A program made the position numbers and the translations under genes. Positions 1 to 6,623 of a stretch of DNA of 64,000 nt are shown piece by piece. Source of the stretch: a bacterium (GTDB lineage: Bacteria > Bacillota > Clostridia > Oscillospirales > Acutalibacteraceae); NCBI GenBank assembly GCA_022774755.1, contig JALFLK010000035.1, forward strand, positions 1 through 64,000, in the 5' to 3' direction. The notes below the pieces were generated by a model that saw only the letters and a program-made list of their open reading frames with translations, did no database searches and was not told the origin of the DNA. Numbering within the stretch: the stretch's first letter is position 1; every line of letters begins with the position of its first letter.

Positions 1-1
1 T

Positions 2-1858
2 GAAGATATCGAGGCATATGACGGCTATGAAGTTAAGTTTGCTTGTAACCAGTCATGGCAGCCATACAACTGGACAATTACCGGTGAATTGGACGGACAG
101 ACCAACACACCTCAGGTAGTTGATCAGGATGGTTCAACAGTAACACTCAGACTTGATGTAAGAGGATTTGACTTTACAACAGGCACAGGTACAGTAGTTC
201 CTGAGTTTATTGTAACTCCTCCTGTAGTACCAACTACAGAGCCTACAACAGCTGAGCCCACAACAGAGCCCACAACAGAAGAGCCTACAACAGTAGCTCC
301 TGTAAAGACATTTAAGGTTACTGCTACTTCAAACTTCGCAGAGCCTGTATCAAGAGTATATTCAGAGGCTGACAAACAGGTTGTTGTTACATACTACATC
401 AGACCTGATATTCCTCTCATGAACGGCGACTGGGAATTCACTTACGATAACACAATTCTCAGATTCAACAAAGAGAAAACAACAGAATTAGGCTTTGAGA
501 GCGTAATGCCTCTTATCGATAATATGGCTGGTTCTTCAATGACCAACGTATTCGGCGACGCGGCTGAGCCTTACGGTAAGGCATACGGTAACTTCTCAAA
601 TGCTACAAGACTCTATGACTTGACTAAGTATGAGTTAGAGGAGTGTCCATTGTTCCAGGCTACATTTGATATCGTTGGTGATTACACTAAGGATACAGTA
701 GTAAATCTGGATATGAAAGATATGACCGGTGCAGTTCTTGATTCATCAGTTGAAAGCGGACGCCGTCTGTATCCGTTCTTTAATCATTTTGCAAAGCAGG
801 CTGCATTCGACGAGCATTGTCAGACATTGGCTTCCTTGAGCGATCCTACACCTATTCCTACAATTGAGCCTACAACAGCAGAGCCTACAACAGTAGAGCC
901 TACAACAGTAGCTCCTACGACAGTAGCTCCTACAACAGCAGAGCCTACAACAGTAGCTCCTACAACTGTTGGTCCTAAGTCATTCACAGTAACAGCAACA
1001 TCTAATTTCTCTAATAAAGATGTTAAGGAATACACAACAAGCGACAAGCAGGTTAAGGTTACCTACTCACTCAGAGCCAGCCAGCTGATTGCTTGCGGTG
1101 AGTGGCAGTTTACCTATGATAAAACAATCCTCAAATTCAACAAGGCAACAACAGGCTATCCGGATGCATCTGTAATGCCATATATTGACAGCGTTGGCGG
1201 TTCCGTAACTAATGTTTGGGATCGTGAGAGCTTCAGCGATGCTTATGGTAACTTCTCTAATGTACCCGGCGGTTATGACTTTATGAACGGCAGAGTATTG
1301 TTCGAGGCTACATTTGATATCGTTGGTAACTATGATAGAGATACAACTATCAACCTCCAGCTTCTGAACCTCGGTGCTATTGATATGACTACAGAGCAGA
1401 TTAAACTTGTAGATTACATCGTAGACGGCATTCCTACTCCGAAGTTTGACGAGGAGTGCGCAGGAACAGCAGTTCTTGACGGTCCGGATGTACCGACCGT
1501 ACCTACAACAGAGCCAACAACAGTTGCTCCTACAACAGCTCCTGTTCCAACAACAGAGCCTGCAACAACAGCACCTGTTCCGACGACAGAGCCTGCAACA
1601 ACAACTCCTGTTCCGACATCAGAGCCGGCATCTACAGCTGCTCCGACATCAGAACCTACATCTACACAGGCTCCATCTGCTACAAGCGCAACCGGTGCAA
1701 CATCTAGGACAGCAACACCTGATTCAACCTCTTCAACAACAACCGGAAACGGTACTGTCAAGACAAGTGATTCACCTGTAGCTATTATGCTTCTTATCTT
1801 GCTTGTTGCAGCAACAGGATTTGTAGTAATCGTACGTAAGAGAGAAATGGATAAATAA
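2..1858 (+). CDS. Surface protein with two cohesin-like domains, Thr-rich linkers and C-terminal anchor (5' end outside window)
   Basis: The frame is open from the left edge, so the gene is truncated at its start; the TTG near 89 lies inside it and is not the true start. The first ~60 residues look like the end of a carbohydrate-binding beta-sandwich (a 'VKFACNQSW' stretch). Two similar ~170-residue domains follow (about nt 302-840 and 976-1470), both carrying W-[EQ]-FTYD-TIL-FNK and ATFDIVG. This resembles the cohesin/CBM Ig-like fold, judged by eye. PTTEPTT/PTTVAP linkers separate them (about 226-303, 841-975, 1488-1700). The C-terminus is GATSR, a Thr-rich stretch, VKTSDSP, one hydrophobic segment and a basic VRKREMDK tail, which is a sorting or membrane-anchor layout. 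A terminator follows directly. Likely a cell-wall-attached polysaccharide-binding or scaffold protein; the exact ligand is unknown. Confidence 0.75.
   Translation, partial: EDIEAYDGYEVKFACNQSWQPYNWTITGELDGQTNTPQVVDQDGSTVTLRLDVRGFDFTTGTGTVVPEFIVTPPVVPTTEPTTAEPTTEPTTEEPTTVAPVKTFKVTATSNFAEPVSRVYSEADKQVVVTYYIRPDIPLMNGDWEFTYDNTILRFNKEKTTELGFESVMPLIDNMAGSSMTNVFGDAAEPYGKAYGNFSNATRLYDLTKYELEECPLFQATFDIVGDYTKDTVVNLDMKDMTGAVLDSSVESGRRLYPFFNHFAKQAAFDEHCQTLASLSDPTPIPTIEPTTAEPTTVEPTTVAPTTVAPTTAEPTTVAPTTVGPKSFTVTATSNFSNKDVKEYTTSDKQVKVTYSLRASQLIACGEWQFTYDKTILKFNKATTGYPDASVMPYIDSVGGSVTNVWDRESFSDAYGNFSNVPGGYDFMNGRVLFEATFDIVGNYDRDTTINLQLLNLGAIDMTTEQIKLVDYIVDGIPTPKFDEECAGTAVLDGPDVPTVPTTEPTTVAPTTAPVPTTEPATTAPVPTTEPATTTPVPTSEPASTAAPTSEPTSTQAPSATSATGATSRTATPDSTSSTTTGNGTVKTSDSPVAIMLLILLVAATGFVVIVRKREMDK
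226..303 (+). repeat. Thr/Pro linker repeat 1 (PTTEPTT)
   Basis: Degenerate 9-12 bp units encode PTTEP/PTTVAP between the N-terminal module and the first cohesin-like domain. It is a flexible extracellular linker. Confidence 0.8.
841..975 (+). repeat. Thr/Pro linker repeat 2
   Basis: Near-identical 12 bp units (cctacaacagta / cctacaacagca) encode (E/A)PTTV/A between the two cohesin-like domains. This is the most regular of the three linkers and could vary in length by slipped-strand replication. Confidence 0.8.
1488..1700 (+). repeat. Thr/Pro linker repeat 3
   Basis: Longer and more diverged linker (PTTEP, PVPTTEPATT, PTSEPAST) leading to the C-terminal GATSR motif and anchor. Its composition gives long spurious open frames on both strands. 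Confidence 0.75.
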
Positions 1859-1890
1859 TTCTAAGTTCTCTTATAAACAGCACTAAATTA

Positions 1891-1920
1891 GTCCCCTGCA
1901 TTTTGCAGGGGACGTTTTTT
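1891..1920 (+). terminator. Rho-independent terminator after the first surface-protein gene
   Basis: Perfect 10 bp stem 1891-1900 / 1904-1913 (GTCCCCTGCA), loop TTT, followed by a T run to 1920. Confidence 0.92.
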
Positions 1921-2275
1921 GCGTTATAGGAAATTGCTCGGCTGAGCTCGGGCATAAAAGGATGTTTTCAGCAAATGCTGTCTGCACGGATTGCATGTCG
2001 AGGTACTCGACTTTTTTGCATAAATTATTAGCAAATTCCAACAGTTTTAAATCAAACTTTTATTAGAAAACCAATAGTTTTACAAGCCTATTGTTTATAT
2101 CCTAATTTTGCGATTTAATTATAAAATTTTTAAGCATTATTTATTGTGAGTTTTCAATTATTTTTAACAGGGATTATATGTAAATACATATTCATTTCCT
2201 TTTTGGTAAGAAATATAGCTTAAATTTTTGTCATAAAGTAATAAAATTTACATATTTTTTCATTAAAATAAATAA
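1921..2275. other. Non-coding AT-rich gap with a second terminator-like hairpin
   Basis: No credible gene is seen. The first ~100 nt are more GC-rich, with small inverted repeats (CAGCA/TGCTG near 1970-1981) and end in the hairpin at 1997-2017. The remainder is very AT-rich and leads to the promoter at 2276. Confidence 0.5.
1997..2017 (+). terminator. Second terminator-like hairpin
   Basis: GTCGAG (1997-2002), loop GTA, CTCGAC (2006-2011), then six T. It lies about 100 nt after the first terminator with no gene between. It could end a small RNA or act as a backup terminator. Confidence 0.5.
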
Positions 2276-2304
2276 TTGTCTTTTTTTCCAAAATGTTATA
2301 TAAT
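2276..2304 (+). promoter_or_regulatory. Sigma-A promoter of the second surface-protein gene
   Basis: TTGTCT at 2276-2281, 17 bp spacer, TATAAT at 2299-2304, about 30 nt before the start codon. Confidence 0.8.
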
Positions 2305-2333
2305 CAATATAATAAACGAAAGGATTGATAATT

Positions 2334-3386
2334 ATGAAATATGCAAAACGAATTTCTGCTGTTATATTGTCGGTTTTGATTATTGCAGCCTCATCACTGT
2401 TCTGTGTCAATGCGGCAGAGGACACTCTTGATGTTGACGGCCGACTCACTTATCAGGTAGGTGACACGCTTACATACAGCATTTGCCTTGAAGACCCAAC
2501 TGAAAAGGTAATGGGAATCCAGATGTACGTGTTTTATGACCAGGAATATCTTAAAATTAAAGACGATACTGTTGATTTCCCCAAATTTCCCGGAGCAGTA
2601 TATAATACTGCATTGGAAAATTATTTTACATTCAACTGGACTAATGTAACAAGATTAGCCGATTTTTCTGAGAAAGCGCCATTGTTTACTGCAAGCTTTG
2701 AGGTGCTTAAGCCTGGTGAAACTAAAATAACATATTTGATTGAAGAAATGTATTCAACGGATATGACCTATCTTAAGGAATACACATTGACGGCTGAGTA
2801 TTCTCAAAACGGTACAGTAATTAAGAAAGACGATCCGCCTGTTGTTGAAAAAGACCCTGAGAAAAATGCGGAACATAAGGGTCAGTTTATAAATTATGAG
2901 GACGGCAGGGGAGAGAACAATCCCAATGCTAATCAGGAAGAGCATCAGCAGGATAACGAACAGCAGAAAAATGTTGAAAACAAAAACGAAAATGCTGTCA
3001 ATAACAATAACAATGCCGATAACAACAATAACCAAAATAAAAGTGGACAGCTTGCTACCGATGCAAACGGAAACTATGTAGATGAAAATGGTAAAGTTCT
3101 GGCAACAGATGCAAGCGGAAATTTTCTTGATGCCAACGGTAATGTATTTAATCCATCATCTGCAACTGATGACACCCAGCCTGTCAATGTAGGTTTGATA
3201 GCAATTATCGTTGCATTGGTACTTATTCTTATTGCCATCGGAGTAATTATTGTGCTGAAAATCAGGAATAATAAGAGTTCAAAAGAGGCAGAAGTCGCTT
3301 CTGATGAAAGCAGCGAAAGTGGCGACAGTCAGATAATGAATACCGTAAACTCAAATGAAACAGACAATGATAGTCTAAATGAATAA
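2334..3386 (+). CDS. Exported cohesin-like domain protein with C-terminal membrane anchor and cytoplasmic tail
   Basis: Start chosen at ATG 2334 because AAAGGA lies 9 nt upstream; the in-frame TTG at 2325 sits directly behind that site. A signal peptide (MKYAKRIS, then a hydrophobic run to about 'CVNAAE') is followed by one ~135-residue domain. Its pattern (GDTLTYSI, MGIQMYVFYDQEYLKI, PLFTASFEVLKPGE) is like the cohesin/CBM beta-sandwich. A Gln/Asn-rich, low-complexity stretch (about residues 195-245) follows, then two 'ATDA.G.....NG' units. A strong transmembrane segment (VGLIAIIVALVLILIAIGVIIVL) and an acidic ~40-residue tail end it. Unlike its neighbours it lacks the GATSR/TSD tail, so it is probably an integral membrane protein rather than a sortase substrate. 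Exact role unknown. Confidence 0.78.
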   Translation: MKYAKRISAVILSVLIIAASSLFCVNAAEDTLDVDGRLTYQVGDTLTYSICLEDPTEKVMGIQMYVFYDQEYLKIKDDTVDFPKFPGAVYNTALENYFTFNWTNVTRLADFSEKAPLFTASFEVLKPGETKITYLIEEMYSTDMTYLKEYTLTAEYSQNGTVIKKDDPPVVEKDPEKNAEHKGQFINYEDGRGENNPNANQEEHQQDNEQQKNVENKNENAVNNNNNADNNNNQNKSGQLATDANGNYVDENGKVLATDASGNFLDANGNVFNPSSATDDTQPVNVGLIAIIVALVLILIAIGVIIVLKIRNNKSSKEAEVASDESSESGDSQIMNTVNSNETDNDSLNE

Positions 3387-3428
3387 AATTTCGGTGCAAA
3401 AATTGTAATATATTTAGTAGCTCACCTA

Positions 3429-3457
3429 TTGATTTTTTTATACTATTGTTATATAAT
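3429..3457 (+). promoter_or_regulatory. Sigma-A promoter
   Basis: TTGATT at 3429-3434, 17 bp spacer, TATAAT at 3452-3457. It starts transcription about 40 nt ahead of the gene at 3504. The frame running through this promoter upstream of 3504 is not coding. Confidence 0.85.
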
Positions 3458-3503
3458 GTTTACAACCGATAAAGTCGGAGTAAATTATAGGAGGAAATTA
3501 GAA

Positions 3504-4400
3504 ATGTTTAAAAGAGTATTAAGCATCATTATGGCTGTTTTGCTTTTAGGTGCTACAGCTGCAATCAGCGTCTCTGCCGTTGAAGGTGAATACTATGATC
3601 CAAAGCCTTATGTGCCGTCGGATGCAGCAAAGGCTGTTGGATTCAACAGGTATTTTTTCTTGATGCCTGATGATTGGAACAATGAGTATACCAGCAGCGC
3701 AGGTATTTATTGGTGGGACGGTGCAGATCCGTGCGGTTCATTAGCTGCTGCAGAACAGGGTGTTAAGTGGCCCGGTTATGTGATTTATAAATATAAATCA
3801 GACACAAAAGCTAATGTTTGGTACTGCAATGTTCCTAAGGATGTAACTACAATTATCTTCAATAATGCTTTTGACGGTGGCGACAAAACATGGGATAACT
3901 ATAATCCTGAAAGGGATAAAAAGGCTTATCAGACCGTAGATATTGGCTCAGAGTATTATGATATTGGCGAGAGCGAAAATTATCCCAGCGGTACCGAGAG
4001 CTTCAACAATATGATTTACGTTGTTGATCCTGATAAGACAAGTGAGTCTGTTACAGGTAAAAAGACTTTTGCCGGCGAGTGGTATTTCTATCATGGCGAC
4101 GGTAAGTGGGACACAGAGCTTGAGCCTACATATGGCGGTGCACAGGGCGATGTTCCTCCGGCAGATGTAGATCCGATTGTAACAAATCCCCCGGCATCAA
4201 CAACAGCTCCTGCTACTGCAACTCCCGATCCTTCACAGGGTGCAACTTCAAGGATTGCTTCTGCTGATACAGCTGCTACAACAGCAGGTAACGGTACAAT
4301 CGCAACAGGTACTGCTTCAATGGCAGTTGTTCTCCTTGTTGTAATTGCTTCTGTTGCAGGTGCTGCAGTTGTTATCCGCAAGAGAAAGTTAGACAAATAA
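3504..4400 (+). CDS. Secreted starch-binding-like (CBM26-type) surface protein
   Basis: ATG 3504 is preceded by AGGAGG at 3489-3494. A signal peptide (MFKRVLSIIMAVLLLG..SVSA) leads to one ~190-residue domain. Aromatic-rich strands in it (RYFFLMPDDWNNEY, AGIYWWDG, WPGYVIY, NVWYCNVPKD, IIFNNAFDGG) are like CBM26-type starch-binding modules; this is by-eye similarity. A Pro/Ala/Thr linker leads to GATSRIAS, a Thr/Ala stretch, NGTIATGTAS, one hydrophobic segment and VIRKRKLDK. That tail is the same layout as in the proteins ending at 1858 and 5175, suggesting the same anchoring machinery. Own promoter and own terminator. Likely binds alpha-glucan or another glycan at the cell surface. Confidence 0.75.
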   Translation: MFKRVLSIIMAVLLLGATAAISVSAVEGEYYDPKPYVPSDAAKAVGFNRYFFLMPDDWNNEYTSSAGIYWWDGADPCGSLAAAEQGVKWPGYVIYKYKSDTKANVWYCNVPKDVTTIIFNNAFDGGDKTWDNYNPERDKKAYQTVDIGSEYYDIGESENYPSGTESFNNMIYVVDPDKTSESVTGKKTFAGEWYFYHGDGKWDTELEPTYGGAQGDVPPADVDPIVTNPPASTTAPATATPDPSQGATSRIASADTAATTAGNGTIATGTASMAVVLLVVIASVAGAAVVIRKRKLDK

Positions 4401-4434
4401 TTGTTTCATTAGGTTTTATTAATAAGAAATTATA

Positions 4435-4470
4435 AAAGAAGTCCTTACCTTGGTAAGGGCTTCTTTGTTT
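4435..4470 (+). terminator. Rho-independent terminator
   Basis: Stem AAAGAAGtCCTTACC / GGTAAGGgCTTCTTT (4435-4449 with 4452-4466, one wobble pair), then GTTT. Confidence 0.85.
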
Positions 4471-4611
4471 GCCGTTCAATAATATGTATATTAAATATGG
4501 CGAAAAATGTGTCTATCTGATATTTTTTATATAATTTTGCAAGTATATGTAGGATTATTCTCAGATTTTACAGGGAAATTATCACAAATAAGTTACAATA
4601 ACGGAAGATTG

Positions 4612-4640
4612 TTGATTTTATGTTCATAATATATTATAAT
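4612..4640 (+). promoter_or_regulatory. Sigma-A promoter
   Basis: TTGATT at 4612-4617, 17 bp spacer, TATAAT at 4635-4640. Both hexamers and the spacing are the same as at 3429-3457. Confidence 0.85.
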
Positions 4641-4677
4641 TACAAAACAGAAAATTGCTTTTACAGAGGTAATTGTT

Positions 4678-5175
4678 ATGACAGGAAAGATAATGAAGGT
4701 GCTGTTGTCAACACTGATAATTTCGGTGTTTTCAGTTTTTGCGGCTTTCAGCGCATCAGCTGATACGGCTGATGATATATTATCCGGTGTTGTGGATGAA
4801 TCACTTCCTGAGGATAAAAAGATTTCAACACTCGACGAGCAGAACCTTGATTCGTCAGAGCAGGAAACATTGCCAACTATGAAACAATCTTATTATTTAA
4901 GCTCAAGTTCGGATCAGAACAGCTCAGCTGAACTGAATGGCTCTGAGCCGAATACGCAGAGCAGTTCAGTTTCACAGCCAACGACGAATGTGCCTGCACC
5001 CGGAGCAACTTCAAAGATTTCTACCTTTGACACTCCTCAAAATACCCATTCTACTACTGTTGATTCCGGAGTTGTTCAGACCAGCGATTCTCCCACATCA
5101 ATTATGATTCTTGTTGGGCTGATAGCTCTTACTTGCTTGGTAATAGCCGTTCATAAGAAAGATTTGGTAAAATAA
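4678..5175 (+). CDS. Small exported protein with shared GATSK/TSD surface-anchor tail
   Basis: ATG 4678 follows AGAGGT. A 165-residue protein with a signal peptide (MTGKIMKVLLSTLIISVFSVFAAFSASA) and a Ser/Gln/Glu-rich, probably unstructured middle with no recognisable domain. The C-terminus GATSKIST, a Thr/Ser stretch, VVQTSDSP, a hydrophobic segment and AVHKKDLVK matches the tails of the proteins ending at 1858 and 4400. It is therefore essentially an anchor plus a short linker, either a stalk-like surface protein or the degenerate remains of a longer one. Own promoter and terminator. Function unknown. Confidence 0.7.
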   Translation: MTGKIMKVLLSTLIISVFSVFAAFSASADTADDILSGVVDESLPEDKKISTLDEQNLDSSEQETLPTMKQSYYLSSSSDQNSSAELNGSEPNTQSSSVSQPTTNVPAPGATSKISTFDTPQNTHSTTVDSGVVQTSDSPTSIMILVGLIALTCLVIAVHKKDLVK

Positions 5176-5208
5176 GTGCTATTGACTTAGTCTTTTAAAA
5201 TGTATTTA

Positions 5209-5241
5209 GGCGCAGGCTTTTGTCTGCGCTTAATTTTTCTT
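5209..5241 (+). terminator. Rho-independent terminator
   Basis: GCGCAG 5210-5215 pairs with CTGCGC 5224-5229, extended inwards by GC/GT pairs around a TTTT loop. A T-rich stretch follows (TAATTTTTCTTT). Confidence 0.75.
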
Positions 5242-5369
5242 TATATGGTATTTATACATATATGATTTAATCTTGGAATAAATGTCTGCTTTTTAGAATT
5301 TTGTGCATTATCGTTAAAAAACAATGGTAAATCTTGTGCAATTATAAATTTACAATTTTATCAAAAGTA

Positions 5370-5398
5370 TTGCGAAAATTTAATTATTGATGTATAAT
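5370..5398 (+). promoter_or_regulatory. Sigma-A promoter
   Basis: TTGCGA at 5370-5375, 17 bp spacer, TATAAT at 5393-5398. The leader to the gene at 5470 is about 65 nt. Confidence 0.75.
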
Positions 5399-5469
5399 TA
5401 GCTTACTAAGACGAGTGGTTTGCAGTCTTGGATGAACACATATTATAATCTTTTTAGGAGGAGATTGAC

Positions 5470-6498
5470 ATGTTCAAGAAAATCATTGGCGTAATGGTTG
5501 CAGCTTTAATGGCTTTTTCTTGTGCAACTGTTGCCGCTTCTGCAGCAGAGGTTGAAGACGCCGCTGCCGCAGCAGACGAAAACAGCGTAGTGGCCGCTGC
5601 TGACGAGAGCAGTGAGGTTGCTCAGGCTGACGAAAGCTCACAAGTTTCAAACGCCGGCAATACTATTAACTTCAAAATTCCTGATGACTGGAAAAATGTA
5701 AAGCAAATGTATGCTCATATTTGGATGTGCATCGATGACGGTTCATTTACATGGCCATCATGGAAGTCAAAAGCAGAAAGGATGACCGATAACGGTGACG
5801 GCACATGGAGTTATGACCCTTCAAAGCTTCCTATTGATTCTTCTAAGGGTGCTGCTTATGCTGTTATCTTTGCGGCTGACACAGGTATGCAGACATACAA
5901 CCTTCTTATGGATGCAAACTGCATAGGTGACACAGCTTATTGCACAGGTAATACTTTTGAAAACCCTGAAGATTCTAACAAAACCTGTATCGAAGCAAAG
6001 TGGACTAACAGTTCATTAGGCTCAGAGAAAAAGATTACCACTATCGGTAATGTTATCGGCAACACACTTCCTGCCGGAACAACAAACGCTACCCTTATGG
6101 CAGCTTGGTTAAAGACATGGTGCCAGGATACAACAAAAACAGGCGTTGTTCCTAACCTTATGTCAACATTAGGACTTTCTGCTGACGAGGTATATACTGA
6201 GTTGGTAAAGATTGTAGGCAATGCAGATGATAAGGATAAGATTCTGTCCACATCAGCTTCTCTCCTTGGAATTGATACAAGCAGGGCTCAGGAACTTGAA
6301 AAAGAAGCAAGCTCAAACGGTTCAGGCAACGGTTCAGGCAACGGTTCAGGCTCAGGTTCCGGTTCGGGTTCAGGCTCCGGCTCTGGTTCAACCGGCTCTG
6401 TAAGCTCAGGTCAGGATTCTACAATCCTCTTTGTTCTCGGTGGTTTGATGTTAGCTGCTGCAGCTGCAATGTTTGTAACACGCAGAAAAAAGGACTAA
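5470..6498 (+). CDS. Secreted starch-binding-like protein with Gly/Ser linker and C-terminal anchor
   Basis: ATG 5470 follows AGGAGGAG at 5456-5463. A signal peptide (MFKKIIGVMVAALMAFSCATVAASA) is followed by an Ala/Glu/Asp-rich stretch with repeated ADESS units. A ~120-residue aromatic-rich module (FKIPDDWKN, MYAHIWMC, FTWPSWKSKAERM, GDGTWSYD) resembles the starch-binding-like domain of the gene at 3504. A second, mainly helical ~90-residue region follows (residues ~185-275). A (GSG)n linker, one transmembrane segment (ILFVLGGLMLAAAAAMFV) and TRRKKD end the protein. The tail lacks the GATS/TSD motif of its neighbours but has the same order: linker, hydrophobic segment, basic end. Likely a surface glycan-binding protein; the helical part is unassigned. 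Confidence 0.75.
   Translation: MFKKIIGVMVAALMAFSCATVAASAAEVEDAAAAADENSVVAAADESSEVAQADESSQVSNAGNTINFKIPDDWKNVKQMYAHIWMCIDDGSFTWPSWKSKAERMTDNGDGTWSYDPSKLPIDSSKGAAYAVIFAADTGMQTYNLLMDANCIGDTAYCTGNTFENPEDSNKTCIEAKWTNSSLGSEKKITTIGNVIGNTLPAGTTNATLMAAWLKTWCQDTTKTGVVPNLMSTLGLSADEVYTELVKIVGNADDKDKILSTSASLLGIDTSRAQELEKEASSNGSGNGSGNGSGSGSGSGSGSGSGSTGSVSSGQDSTILFVLGGLMLAAAAAMFVTRRKKD
6320..6399 (+). repeat. Gly/Ser-encoding low-complexity repeat
   Basis: Repeated ggttcaggc / ggttccggt units encode NGSGNGSGSGSGS. It is a spacer before the anchor and a likely site of length variation. Confidence 0.8.
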
Positions 6499-6553
6499 TT
6501 TAATAATTAACTGTTAGTTATTGTATTACGCAAAAGTTAAGTAACCAACGGTA

Positions 6554-6584
6554 AAAGCCACAGCATTTCTGCTGTGGCTTTCTT
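6554..6584 (+). terminator. Bidirectional rho-independent terminator between convergent genes
   Basis: Perfect 12 bp stem AAAGCCACAGCA (6554-6565) with TGCTGTGGCTTT (6570-6581), loop TTTC. T runs lie on both strands, so it can serve the surface protein on plus and metH on minus. Confidence 0.9.
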
Positions 6585-6623
6585 TGTGTATTGTCAATCT
6601 GTCAGTTAAGGTTAGTATTAGCT

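Noticed and set aside
1414-1781. Long open frames on both strands inside the Thr/Pro repeat region
   Set aside because: They arise from the low-complexity repeats, overlap the real gene and have no ribosome site or family-like sequence.
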